Made by a program: the position numbers and the translations under genes. This document shows positions 25,628 through 34,747 of a stretch of DNA of 64,000 bases, one piece after another. Numbering within the stretch: position 1 is the first letter of the stretch; each line of letters opens with the position of its first letter. The notes beneath the pieces are model-generated. The model ran no database searches. It saw nothing but the letters and a program-made list of their open reading frames with translations, and was not told the origin of the DNA. Where the stretch lies: positions 651,501 to 715,500 of the forward strand of contig NZ_CP048268.1 in the NCBI RefSeq assembly GCF_019469265.1, written 5' to 3'. The stretch comes from Lactobacillus panisapium. Lineage in GTDB: Bacteria; Bacillota; Bacilli; Lactobacillales; Lactobacillaceae.

Positions 25628-27259
25628 TTATTTTTTGTTTTTAACTGTTTCATGCAGCGTCTTGCGAACAGCATGTTTGCCAGCAATTAACTGTTTAAAG
25701 TAGTCTTCGACTATATCGCCGAGCCCAATTTGATACAAATCATTGCCAAAAATACTCTTGTTAGCCAAAATTGGCTTAAGGGCTTGATGAATTTTAGCTT
25801 GATCATCGTCACTTAAGTTGATTCCTGCCACATATGACTTAAGGTTATCTAGTAGTGGATCAGGGCTTTGAGTAAATTCGTTGCCATTATCATCTATTCC
25901 CATTAAATAGCGACACCATCCCGCCAAAACTAGTGGGATAAATTCAAGGCTTGTAACATCAAGTTGAGGGTCATCAAGATAATGTTGAATGGTAACGCCA
26001 TAGCGAATAGCAATCTTTTGGGATGTATCACTAGCAATTCTTTGTGGCGTATCAGGAATATTTTTATTTGGTAAACGCATAGTAATGAGCTCATCAATAA
26101 ATTTCTTGGGATTAATAATCTTAGGATCTTTTACTACCGGTAAATCTTCCTTATATCCTAGGGCTTTAATTAAACCTAATAAATCATCATCTGTTAGTTC
26201 ATCGGCAATTGACGTATAGTCTAAAAGATTACCGTAAATTGCCAAAGCAGTGTGTAAAGGATTCAAACAAGCCGTTACCTTCATTTGGTCTGCATCATTA
26301 ACGGTTTCGCGGTCAGTTAAAATTACGCCAGCTTTTTCAAGCTGAGGCCGACCATTAGGGAAATTATCTTCGATTACCAGATAATGCGTTTTTTCTGTAT
26401 TGCCAAATGGAGCAATGTTTGTATGTTTTTTGGTGTGCAGAATCGTAGTATCAGCAAATCCACTGCTCTTTAATCTATCTGCAACGCTTTGAGCAGGATT
26501 AGGGGTAATCCGATCAATCATTGTCCAAGGAAAAGAAACTTTTTTTGGATCTTTAAGGTACGCAATAAACTCCTGGTCAACAAAGCCATTCTTAAGCCAA
26601 CCTTCAGCAACGCGCAAAACTTCTGTTTCTAACTTTAAGCCGTTTTGCGAAAAGTTATCAGTTGAAACCATTGCAATTGGTAATTTGCCTGCATTGTATC
26701 TAGCATAAAGCAGGTGAGCAATAGCCCCCATATTTGTTTTAGGCTTTTCTGGTCCGTTTTGAATATCTTCCTTAGCAGCCTGAGTTAGCGCTCCACTAAC
26801 ATCAGTTAGAGCGTAACCTTTCTCGGTAATTGAGAAAGTAGCAAATTGCAAGGATGGTTTGGTAAAAATTTCAGTTAGCCGGTTCCAGCCCTTTTCGCTG
26901 GCTTGATTAAAGTAAACTGCTTCACCAACACTAGCCAAAAGTTCTTTCTCCAAGCTACCATCACTGTTCATTACAACCCGCAAGATACGATTATGGTAGG
27001 CATTATAAATTTTCTCAATTACTTCATCATCATATGTTTCTGCGATTGTAACACCGCTAGTCAACTCATGATTATTTATAAGATCTTGAGCGATTTTTGC
27101 ATGAAAACAGCGAAATAAATTACCACCTCCAAAATGAACCCATACAGGTTTTTCTTTAGTTGAGTTGGAGATTTTTGATTGGTCAAACTTTGGTATTGCA
27201 ATAGTTTGAGTTGAAAAATCAGCACTTTTAGCTAAATAGTCGTCATTTAAACTAAGCAC
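25628..27259 (-). CDS. uxuB: Fructuronate reductase UxuB (mannitol dehydrogenase family), paralogue 2
   Basis: 543 residues, same architecture as the copy at 19413: VHFGGGNLFRCFHA, AMVSTDNFSQNG, FPWTMIDRITPNPA, NDADQMKVTACLNPLHTA and PNKNIPDTPQRIASDTSQKI. It reduces D-fructuronate to D-mannonate with NADH. Being in one operon with uxuA it is the better candidate of the two for the mannonate route. Both copies are about 50 residues longer than E. coli UxuB. It is read from a cre-overlapped promoter at 27317-27345, divergent from the GntR regulator gene. The ribosome site AAGGAGG lies before the ATG. Confidence 0.92.
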   Translation of the reverse strand: MLSLNDDYLAKSADFSTQTIAIPKFDQSKISNSTKEKPVWVHFGGGNLFRCFHAKIAQDLINNHELTSGVTIAETYDDEVIEKIYNAYHNRILRVVMNSDGSLEKELLASVGEAVYFNQASEKGWNRLTEIFTKPSLQFATFSITEKGYALTDVSGALTQAAKEDIQNGPEKPKTNMGAIAHLLYARYNAGKLPIAMVSTDNFSQNGLKLETEVLRVAEGWLKNGFVDQEFIAYLKDPKKVSFPWTMIDRITPNPAQSVADRLKSSGFADTTILHTKKHTNIAPFGNTEKTHYLVIEDNFPNGRPQLEKAGVILTDRETVNDADQMKVTACLNPLHTALAIYGNLLDYTSIADELTDDDLLGLIKALGYKEDLPVVKDPKIINPKKFIDELITMRLPNKNIPDTPQRIASDTSQKIAIRYGVTIQHYLDDPQLDVTSLEFIPLVLAGWCRYLMGIDDNGNEFTQSPDPLLDNLKSYVAGINLSDDDQAKIHQALKPILANKSIFGNDLYQIGLGDIVEDYFKQLIAGKHAVRKTLHETVKNKK

Positions 27260-27298
27260 GTCAATAAAATCCTCCTTAGTAAGTATGTTTTTGATTAA

Positions 27299-27315
27299 GA
27301 TATACTAATATATTA
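27299..27315. promoter_or_regulatory. Probable GntR operator at the uxuB promoter
   Basis: GATATACTAATATATTA; its first 15 bases are identical to the element at 28340-28354 before the transporter operon. It sits just downstream of the uxuB promoter and within the divergent gntR-uxuB region. Confidence 0.6.
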
Positions 27316-27316
27316 C

Positions 27317-27345
27317 AATGTAAGCGAATTCTTAGACTTTGTCAA
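27317..27345 (-). promoter_or_regulatory. Promoter of uxuB-uxuA with overlapping cre
   Basis: On the minus strand, TTGACA (27345-27340), a 17-base spacer and TACATT (27322-27317). A cre-like TGTAAGCGAATTCT (27319-27332, plus strand) overlaps the -10. Confidence 0.65.
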
Positions 27346-27449
27346 TAACAAATCTAAGATTTTTATTTTATTGCTCCTGATAAATAAGAAAAAGTAGTAT
27401 TATTGTAATTAAAGAATCTAATATATTGGAGAGGTCACCGATTATAGCA

Positions 27450-28112
27450 ATGATTTCAAGCATGAAGGAAAAAGTTTATAATACTATTTTACAAAGAATT
27501 ATTAGCTTGGCATATTTACCAGGTGAGAAAATATCGGAGAAAAATTTAAGTGAAGAATTAAATATCGGTAGGACACCAATCAGAGAAGCAATACTGCAAT
27601 TAAGAGAAGAGGGATTAATTAAATCGGTCCCGCAGTCCGGTACATATATTTCGAAAATTAATTTACAAAAGGCGAAAGATGCACGATTTTTGCGGGAAAG
27701 TGTTGAGACCAAAATTATCCAAGAATCTATTGCTAAGCTCAATGAATATGATCTAATGGTTTTACAGCAAATTATTGACAGGCAGAAGTTAGAAGTAAGA
27801 ACGACTCATGATGATATGAGATTTTTCGAATTAGATGAGCAATTTCATCATTACTTTTATAAGGCAACGGGAAGAGACCAGGTGTGGCGCTGGTTGCAAA
27901 TGAGTAATATGCAGCTAAATCGTTTTCGGGTACTGCGTCTTCGTAGTAAGAGCTTATCTTGGGAAACTTTAGTTGATGAGCATGAAGAACTTCTTGAGGC
28001 GGTAACTGAAAAGAAGACTAGCAAAGCCACAAAGCTTATTTCCAGTCATTTGCATCGGATGTTGACTGAGGAACCGACTTTACGCCAGGATTACGCTGAT
28101 TATTTTGAATAA
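27450..28112 (+). CDS. GntR/FCD-family regulator of the uronate genes
   Basis: 220 residues from the ATG at 27450. A TTG at 27426 is in frame, but the GGAGAGG at 27428-27434 would then lie inside the gene; a third option is the ATG at 27462. The winged helix (about 5-70) has GEKISEKNLSEELNIGRTPIREAILQLREEG; the FCD ligand domain (about 85-215) has conserved metal-site residues in LDEQFHHYFYKATG and HEELLEAV and SSHLHRM. It resembles the frameshifted regulator at 18505. It is divergent from uxuBA, with a palindromic operator between them, so it very likely represses uxuBA and the uxaT-E-C operon until a uronate or keto-uronate binds. Confidence 0.9.
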   Translation: MISSMKEKVYNTILQRIISLAYLPGEKISEKNLSEELNIGRTPIREAILQLREEGLIKSVPQSGTYISKINLQKAKDARFLRESVETKIIQESIAKLNEYDLMVLQQIIDRQKLEVRTTHDDMRFFELDEQFHHYFYKATGRDQVWRWLQMSNMQLNRFRVLRLRSKSLSWETLVDEHEELLEAVTEKKTSKATKLISSHLHRMLTEEPTLRQDYADYFE

Positions 28113-28140
28113 TTTTTAGTAAAATAGCATTTTTAAAAGA

Positions 28141-28178
28141 CTGATTTATGATTTTAAGTCATAAGTCAGCCTTTTTTA
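28141..28178 (+). terminator. Terminator after the GntR gene
   Basis: CTGATTTATGA pairs with TCATAAGTCAG (one G-T pair), followed by CCTTTTTT. Confidence 0.75.
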
Positions 28179-28297
28179 TTTCATTATTTTGATAATTTAA
28201 TTACACCGCAGCCATAAAATAAAAAAATTAGAAACTGGTAAACATTACTGACACTAGGCATGATACTAAATAAAGCAAACAAAAAATAATTTTTGTG

Positions 28298-28326
28298 TTG
28301 ACAGTTAAATTCTTAAGACATATGAT
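28298..28326 (+). promoter_or_regulatory. Promoter of the transporter-uxaE-uxaC operon
   Basis: TTGACA (28298-28303), a 17-base spacer and TATGAT (28321-28326). The leader before the first ATG is about 170 bases. Confidence 0.75.
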
Positions 28327-28339
28327 GAAACCGATTACA
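28326..28339 (+). promoter_or_regulatory. Cre site of the transporter-uxaE-uxaC operon
   Basis: TGAAACCGATTACA matches the cre consensus TGWAANCGNTNWCA at every position. It covers the expected transcription start, so CcpA should repress this operon when better sugars are present. Confidence 0.85.
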
Positions 28340-28356
28340 GATATACTAATATATCA
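28340..28356. promoter_or_regulatory. Probable GntR operator of the transporter-uxaE-uxaC operon
   Basis: GATATACTAATATATCA, with GATATA and TATATC as perfect half-sites around CTAA. It follows the cre site without a gap and matches the element at 27299. Confidence 0.65.
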
Positions 28357-28503
28357 TTGATGGAACTGAGATTTAAGTCGCATGTGTTAACAACCGTTTT
28401 AGTTTTGACCACTGTTTACTTTACTTCTCAAGGACATAGCAGCTACAAAAAAAGTTTAGTTAACTCTTTTTTGCATAGCGAAAATTTAATATGGAGGTGT
28501 GTA

Positions 28504-29952
28504 ATGGAAAGCATTAATTCAGATGATACTTCAGAAAATTCAAAAAAAGATAGTCAGAACCTGGTAAATGATTCTTCCAAACAAATACCTGTCTACCAAA
28601 AGATCGCTTATGGTTTTGGTGATTTTGGCAATGGTTTTATGTTTGATTTGGGCCAGTCTTATCTAACTAAGTTTTGGATAGATGGAGTCGGAATTGGTGC
28701 GGGTGTTGTCGGTGGTATTTTTGCTTTTACAAAAATTTTTGACGCATTTATGGATCCAATCGCTGGATCAGTTGTTGATAACCGAAAGCATATTGGAAAA
28801 CGTGGTAAATTTCGACCGTTTATGATGGTTTCTGCCATTATTCTAGGCGTTTTAACGGTTTTAACTTTTACGATGCCAAATAATCTGACGATGACGCAAA
28901 AGATTATTTACGCTTATGCGGCTTATATGATTTGGGGCTTAACGTATTCGTTTACTAATGATCCGTATGGTTCATTGGCTTCAGTTATGTCACGCAATTC
29001 ACAAGATCGCAGTTTTATGGCGACCACCCGGCAAATTGGCTCTGTCGGAGCCCAGTTTATTGCGGGAGTAGCTTTTATCCCACTGACAGTAATGATTGGT
29101 GGTAGCAATCAGAAAAAAGGATATTTCTTTGCCTCACTCATTTTTGCGATTATTGGCGTCTTAATGTTTGCAATTTGTTACTTTGGCACAAGAGAGAATG
29201 TTCACGTTAACCGAAAAAAGTCAGCGCAAAAAGAAGGCTTTAAGGATTACTTTAGGGTTATTTTCAAAAATGGACCTTTAGGCGCAATTATCCTAATGAC
29301 GCTGTTCACTATTTCAGCGATGAATACCAATAATCAGATGATGGTTTTTTATGCCGAATATAATTTAGGCAACATTGGCCTGCAGCCACTTATTAATGCA
29401 ATCATGATGGGTTGCTCAATTGTTGGTGTTTTTATGATTCCTTTCCTTACCAAACATTTTGGCCAAAAAAAGACTGCGATGTGCAGTTTTATCATCGGAG
29501 CCGTTGCTAATTTGTTGAACTTTATTTTACCCAACAATGTCGTGACTTTTATTATCTTGGTAACAATTGGTTACACGGCACTAGCAATTCCTAACGGAAT
29601 AACCTGGGCAATGGTTTCAAATGCAATTGACTACGGTGAATGGCGTTCTGGTACGCGTAAGGAAGGTATAACATATGCCGCTTTCAATTTCTCGCGCAAA
29701 ATAGCCCAGTCTCTAGCTGCACTTGTTTCTTCAGGTGTGTTGGCCTTGACTGGTTATGTTGCTAATGCTCCCCAAACGGCGAGTGCTTTACAGGGTATCA
29801 AGGCAGCAATGACTTTATATCCAGGTGTTTGCCTACTTTTAGCAGCAGTAGTTATTGGTTTCTTATATAAATTAGATGATAAAAAATTCGCCCAAATTGC
29901 TGATGACCTAGATCATGGTCGTTGGGAAGGCGGAAAAATTAGTGATAACTAA
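28504..29952 (+). CDS. GPH-family (glycoside-pentoside-hexuronide) cation symporter, probable hexuronate importer
   Basis: 482 residues from the ATG at 28504, chosen for the ribosome site ATGGAGGTG; an in-frame codon at 28357 would place the operator inside the gene. A polar N-terminal extension of about 40 residues precedes 12 helices. GPH signatures are IAYGFGDFGNGFMFDLGQSY read over its first helix, FDAFMDPIAGSVVDNRKH, KRGKFRPFM and NDPYGSLASVMSRNSQDR. Such carriers import sugars with H+ or Na+. As first gene before uxaE and uxaC it should import galacturonate and/or glucuronate, or short uronides. Confidence 0.9.
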   Translation: MESINSDDTSENSKKDSQNLVNDSSKQIPVYQKIAYGFGDFGNGFMFDLGQSYLTKFWIDGVGIGAGVVGGIFAFTKIFDAFMDPIAGSVVDNRKHIGKRGKFRPFMMVSAIILGVLTVLTFTMPNNLTMTQKIIYAYAAYMIWGLTYSFTNDPYGSLASVMSRNSQDRSFMATTRQIGSVGAQFIAGVAFIPLTVMIGGSNQKKGYFFASLIFAIIGVLMFAICYFGTRENVHVNRKKSAQKEGFKDYFRVIFKNGPLGAIILMTLFTISAMNTNNQMMVFYAEYNLGNIGLQPLINAIMMGCSIVGVFMIPFLTKHFGQKKTAMCSFIIGAVANLLNFILPNNVVTFIILVTIGYTALAIPNGITWAMVSNAIDYGEWRSGTRKEGITYAAFNFSRKIAQSLAALVSSGVLALTGYVANAPQTASALQGIKAAMTLYPGVCLLLAAVVIGFLYKLDDKKFAQIADDLDHGRWEGGKISDN

Positions 29953-29983
29953 AAATTAAGAATAAGAAATGGAGAATAAAATA

Positions 29984-31579
29984 ATGGATTTAAATAAATT
30001 ATTAGGCGATGTTAAACAGATTTTACAAGCAAATGGTAAATATGATGGCTTAACGAATAAAGAAATTTATGTTCCTTCCATTCAAGTTGATCGACGGAAT
30101 GTTTACTTTATCCTTCACCACATGGGCTCAAATGGAATTATGCAAAAGAGTTTAGTTGCTTATGAAAATCGGTTGACGGCAACAGATTTTGAAGCGGAAG
30201 AGTCATTAACAGATGTTGATTCAACTTTACTAGTTGGTCGTCTGAATGAAAGAAATAATAAGGCACTATCTAAACGTTTCCTTTGGATGAGACCAACTTC
30301 AAGACGCAACTACAAATATTCTTTCGGTCTTGGTGATCGGTTAGGCAATGCTTCTAATGCTCATATTAGATTGTTTAAGGGTCGTAATGTTATGCCAGTT
30401 TTAGCACAGCAATCGATTCGTGAACTAACTTTAATGAACAGAACCAATACAGATGTCTTTTTATCTGCAGCATGGGCCGTGTTTGAAGAAGGCTTTACTT
30501 ATGGTTGGGGTGCTGATGGTGACCACGTTAAAACTCCTTATGAAGTTGACTATGCAGTTAAGATTGGTTGCTCGATCATTACGCTAGATTTAACGGAAGT
30601 AGTTAATAATAAGGCGGTTAACTTAAGTGATGAAGAATTAGACCGCCAGTTTAATGCATTAGATCCAGCCCAAATTAAGTATTTCAATGAGGCATACCTA
30701 AACAAGACCTTTGATCTTGGCAATGGTTATTCTGTTAAATTTAGTAAACATGATGTTGAAGAGTCAGTTTTAACGTTTTATGACGCTATTCTGTTCGCTA
30801 TTAATGTTTATAACAAATATATCGTGCCGTATAATTTGGACCTTGAAATTTCAATGGATGAAACGCCTTATCGAACAACCAATGCCAACCACTACTTCTT
30901 TGCTAATGAATTGAAACAACGTGGTATTACACCAACTTCTTTAGCACCAAGATTTGTTGGTGAATTTCAAAAGGCAATTGATTATATCGGTGATCCAAAG
31001 GAATTTGAAGAAGATTACAAGATTCACGAAGCAATCGCAGAACACTTTGGCTATCGCTTAAGTATTCACTCAGGCTCTGATAAGCTATCTGTTTATGAAA
31101 TTATTGGTAGGATTTCGAAAAAGAATGGCTGGCATGTTAAGACAGCAGGTACTAACTGGTTAGAGGCACTCAGGGTAATTGCACATAAGGATCCAAAATT
31201 TATGGTCGAATTATACAAGTTTGCCTACGAAAATCTGGATGCCGTAAAGGACTTCTATGTCTTTAACGCTCAAACAGATGGTACGGCTCCAAAACCTGAG
31301 GATATTAATCCTGATAATGTCAATGAATTGCTAAACAATGATGATTCAAGACAAATTTTACACACTATGTTTGGTCCAATTATGAACTTGAAACATAATT
31401 ATCATTATGTTTACCGCGATAAATTCTGGGATATCTTACTTAAGAATCAGGATCTTTATGACAAGTACTTGAATATTCATATTGCAGAGCATTTAGACTT
31501 ATTGCAAGGAGTAGTTAAGACTAAGCAAGAAGCTCTCGACAAGAACGAGCCTAAAACAGATATTTCAAAGGAAAAGTAA
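29984..31579 (+). CDS. uxaE: Tagaturonate epimerase UxaE
   Basis: 531 residues from the ATG at 29984; the ATG at 29969 is in frame, but AATGGAG then fits as ribosome site for the second. The family (UxaE, first described in Thermotoga) shows GLGDRLGNASNAHIRLF, a metal-binding region around YGWGADGDHVKTPYEVD, LEISMDETPYRTT, IHEAIAEHFGYRLSIHSGSDK and MFGPIMNLKHNYHYVYRDKF. It converts D-tagaturonate to D-fructuronate, so galacturonate can join the glucuronate branch without altronate enzymes. This fits the absence of an altronate dehydratase here. It is 31 bases after the transporter and 37 before uxaC. Confidence 0.9.
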   Translation: MDLNKLLGDVKQILQANGKYDGLTNKEIYVPSIQVDRRNVYFILHHMGSNGIMQKSLVAYENRLTATDFEAEESLTDVDSTLLVGRLNERNNKALSKRFLWMRPTSRRNYKYSFGLGDRLGNASNAHIRLFKGRNVMPVLAQQSIRELTLMNRTNTDVFLSAAWAVFEEGFTYGWGADGDHVKTPYEVDYAVKIGCSIITLDLTEVVNNKAVNLSDEELDRQFNALDPAQIKYFNEAYLNKTFDLGNGYSVKFSKHDVEESVLTFYDAILFAINVYNKYIVPYNLDLEISMDETPYRTTNANHYFFANELKQRGITPTSLAPRFVGEFQKAIDYIGDPKEFEEDYKIHEAIAEHFGYRLSIHSGSDKLSVYEIIGRISKKNGWHVKTAGTNWLEALRVIAHKDPKFMVELYKFAYENLDAVKDFYVFNAQTDGTAPKPEDINPDNVNELLNNDDSRQILHTMFGPIMNLKHNYHYVYRDKFWDILLKNQDLYDKYLNIHIAEHLDLLQGVVKTKQEALDKNEPKTDISKEK

Positions 31580-31616
31580 ATCAGCTAGCAACTAGTCAAG
31601 GAGGTTCTAAGCTACT

Positions 31617-33029
31617 ATGAGTTTGTTAAATAAAGATTTTTTACTGGAAAATAATCTTGCTAAGACACTTTTTCATGATTATGCCCAAAAAATGCCGATT
31701 ATTGATTTTCATTGCCATTTGAACCCAGAAGAAATCTACGAAAATAAGAATTATCCAAATATTACTCGGATTTGGCTCAATGAAGGTACTTATGGTGATC
31801 ATTATAAGTGGCGCTTGATGAGAGCAAATGGCGTGGATGAAAAGTATATTACTGGAGATGGCGACGAATATCAAAAATTTTTTGAATGGGCAAAAACAAT
31901 TGAGAAATCTTATGGTAATCCACTCTACGAATGGACACATTTGGAACTGCGGCGTTTCTTTAAGATTGATGACGAATTGACAGAAGAATCTGCGCCTAAA
32001 ATTTGGCAAGAGGCTAATCGGTTGCTTCAAACAGAGCAATTTAAACCTAGAAATTTAATTAAAAATTCTAATGTCAAGGTGGTCTGTACAACCGATGATC
32101 CAGCATCGGAATTGAAGTATCACAAATTGTTGAAAAAAGAAGAAAAACAAAATGGTTTTAAGACACTTCCTGCTATGCGGCCAGATAAGCTTATCCAAAT
32201 TGATCGCGGAGAATATGGCGAATACTTGGAAACTTTAAGTAAGGTTTCGGGTGTAAAAATTAGCAAATTTAGCGATATTGTTGCTGCTTTGCATCAACGC
32301 TTCGAGTTCTTTACTCAAATGGGTGGCAGACTATCAGATCATTCATTAGTTAAATTTCATTTTAATGAAGCTAGTGAAGAAAAGCTGGATGAAATTGTGC
32401 AAAAGGGTATTAACAATGCACCTCTTAAGCAAGAAGAAATTGATCAGTATTTAACAATGCTGCTTGAAAAATTAATGGAATTAAATAATGAATTTGATTG
32501 GACAATGCAGTTTCATATTAATTCTAATCGTGATTTGAATCACCCGATGTTTGAAAAAATCGGTCCTGATACTGGTTATGATGCTGTTGGTACCCAACCT
32601 GACATTGTTGCTCAGTTTACTAAGTTATTCACCAAAATGCAGGATACCGACCAGATTCCGCGTACGATTTTTTATTCATTAAATAATAACGACTGGATGG
32701 AATTGGCAACAATGATGGGTTGCTTCCAAGGTGGAACTAAGCAAAAACTGCAGCTTGGTGCCGGCTGGTGGTTTAACGACACTGCTGAAGGAATTGAAAA
32801 CCAATTACGAACTTTTGCGCAACAAAGTTTGTTGCCAAACTTTGTCGGAATGCTCACGGATTCAAGAAGTTTCTTATCGTACCCGCGCCATGAATACTTC
32901 AGACGGGTATTATGTAATTTCTATGGCAAGTTGGCTGAACAAGGAAGAGTTCCTGATAATCCAGAAAAATTAGGAAAAATTGTCCAAGATATTTCTTACA
33001 ATAATGCCAAAAATTATTTTAATTTCTAA
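31617..33029 (+). CDS. uxaC: Uronate isomerase UxaC
   Basis: 470 residues, an amidohydrolase-fold isomerase of normal length. Motifs are [13 protein letters not shown] with the metal histidines, [23 protein letters not shown] in two blocks, [29 protein letters not shown] and [20 protein letters not shown]. It interconverts D-glucuronate/D-fructuronate and D-galacturonate/D-tagaturonate in the cytoplasm. It is the third gene of the transporter-uxaE-uxaC operon, with ribosome site AAGGAGG. No clear terminator follows in the 216-base gap before the pectinase gene, so read-through is possible. Confidence 0.95.
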   Translation: MSLLNKDFLLENNLAKTLFHDYAQKMPIIDFHCHLNPEEIYENKNYPNITRIWLNEGTYGDHYKWRLMRANGVDEKYITGDGDEYQKFFEWAKTIEKSYGNPLYEWTHLELRRFFKIDDELTEESAPKIWQEANRLLQTEQFKPRNLIKNSNVKVVCTTDDPASELKYHKLLKKEEKQNGFKTLPAMRPDKLIQIDRGEYGEYLETLSKVSGVKISKFSDIVAALHQRFEFFTQMGGRLSDHSLVKFHFNEASEEKLDEIVQKGINNAPLKQEEIDQYLTMLLEKLMELNNEFDWTMQFHINSNRDLNHPMFEKIGPDTGYDAVGTQPDIVAQFTKLFTKMQDTDQIPRTIFYSLNNNDWMELATMMGCFQGGTKQKLQLGAGWWFNDTAEGIENQLRTFAQQSLLPNFVGMLTDSRSFLSYPRHEYFRRVLCNFYGKLAEQGRVPDNPEKLGKIVQDISYNNAKNYFNF

Positions 33030-33245
33030 AAATGATTGATTTAGTCTTAGTAACTCTTGAAAACAACTCAAAATTAAGTGCTTTTCTGTAATTGACAGAT
33101 ATTTTTACATTAAGTCGACTTAACTTCATCATGAGGTCTAATGAATGCTGTAAATCAACTGAATAAGACAGCTAGCCACTTTCAAACTAGCGATTAAAAC
33201 ACTTTTATTGATCAAACATACTTTAAATAAAAGGGGACATCATAA

Positions 33246-34640
33246 GTGAACTTTTTGAAAAAGATTGTACAATTTCTGGGAATGATTGCAATTGGATTTT
33301 TAATGACCGGTACTAATAACGTTGCTGCTAAAAAAGTGACGAATAACAATGTAATTACCATAACAAGGCAAAACGTAAGGAAAAAAGATGCTACGACAAC
33401 TATTCAAGCGGCAATAAATAAAGTGGCAGTACATGGTGGAGGAAAAGTAACAATAGCGGCTGGAACTTATCACGTAAAATACCTAAATTTAAGAAGCAAC
33501 CTAAATTTGCACCTTTGTAATGGTGCAAGAATAATCTTCTCAAACAAATTTGCCACTTTTCCAGCAATAAAAACGAGGTATGAAGGCACGGAAACTAAAA
33601 TGCGCCATCCCGATGTTTATGGTAACAATGTTCATCATGTTCAAATCACTGGTAACGGTACTTTAGATGGTAATGGGCAAGCTTGGTGGAGGATGTATCA
33701 GCAGGCAAAAAGTGGTCCTTTAAAAGGCAAATCATTTACACCTTATCAATATTCTCGTCCGTACTTAATTGCTTTTGATCATAGTTCTGAAATAAAAATT
33801 ACTGGTATTAAACTAATTAATTCTCCTACCTGGACAATTCATCCCCTTGAATGTAATGATGTTTTAATTCAAGGCGTTACAATTGATAATCCTTTAGATT
33901 CACCCAATACCGATGGGATTGATCCCGAATCATCCCAAAATGTAAAAATCCTAAATAATTCTATTAGCGATGGTGATGATTGCATTGCTATTAAGTCAGG
34001 AACAGAAAAAACAACGCAAAAAAGCCCGAGCCAAGACATTATTATTAGTAATAATATAATGAAACACGGTCATGGTGGCGTTGTCTTTGGTAGCGAAATG
34101 AGTGGTGGTATTGCAAATGTTGTGATTAGTAACAATGTCTTTGATCACACTGATCGCGGTATCAGGATGAAAACTAGACGTGGACGTGGTGGTCAGATTG
34201 AGAACATAACTGTGACAAATACTATTATGCAGTCTGTAATTACACCAATAGCAATTAATGAATATTATGGTAAAAGTGGGTCAGTTTCAGCAAATTATTT
34301 AACTAGTGAGAAACAACCTATTAATGAAAGTACACCATGTATTAAAAATATTACGATTTCAAATACTTTTGCTTCGGATGTTTCTGCTGTGGCCGGTTTT
34401 ATTTATGGCCTGCCAGAATCACCGGTCTCTGGCTTAACGATCACCAACTATTCAGTTACGATGCAGCCTAATGCAATTGCCAAGGCGCCAGAAATGATTG
34501 AACATAGTCAAAAATATGCGGCTGCGGGCTTTTGGCTTGAAAACACTGCAAACGTCAAAATGAATAATGTGACACTTCAGGGTTCAAATACGGGAATGTT
34601 CAGTCATAATCAAAATAATTCTGGTCTAAGTGTTAAATAG
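33246..34640 (+). CDS. Secreted GH28 polygalacturonase
   Basis: 464 residues with a GTG start behind AAAAGGGG. Residues 1-28 are a Sec signal peptide (two Lys, a hydrophobic core, cleavage probably after NVAA). The rest is a right-handed beta helix with all four GH28 active-site segments: NTDG (Asp223), GDD (Asp244 and Asp245), GHG (His276) and RMK (Arg307, Lys309). It cleaves alpha-1,4 galacturonosyl bonds in pectin. There is no LPXTG or wall-binding domain, so it is released or only loosely held. The overall layout fits exo-acting bacterial forms. Position after uxaC and before a second GPH carrier links extracellular pectin cleavage to the uronate pathway. Confidence 0.92.
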   Translation: MNFLKKIVQFLGMIAIGFLMTGTNNVAAKKVTNNNVITITRQNVRKKDATTTIQAAINKVAVHGGGKVTIAAGTYHVKYLNLRSNLNLHLCNGARIIFSNKFATFPAIKTRYEGTETKMRHPDVYGNNVHHVQITGNGTLDGNGQAWWRMYQQAKSGPLKGKSFTPYQYSRPYLIAFDHSSEIKITGIKLINSPTWTIHPLECNDVLIQGVTIDNPLDSPNTDGIDPESSQNVKILNNSISDGDDCIAIKSGTEKTTQKSPSQDIIISNNIMKHGHGGVVFGSEMSGGIANVVISNNVFDHTDRGIRMKTRRGRGGQIENITVTNTIMQSVITPIAINEYYGKSGSVSANYLTSEKQPINESTPCIKNITISNTFASDVSAVAGFIYGLPESPVSGLTITNYSVTMQPNAIAKAPEMIEHSQKYAAAGFWLENTANVKMNNVTLQGSNTGMFSHNQNNSGLSVK

Positions 34641-34747
34641 TAAATTATTTTGCCGTACTGTTAACAAGAGTAATACTTAAAAAACTGCTTAAATTAAGAC
34701 AAATCATAGAGTAATGAATTTACCTTTAATTAGCAGGGGGAAGGAAT

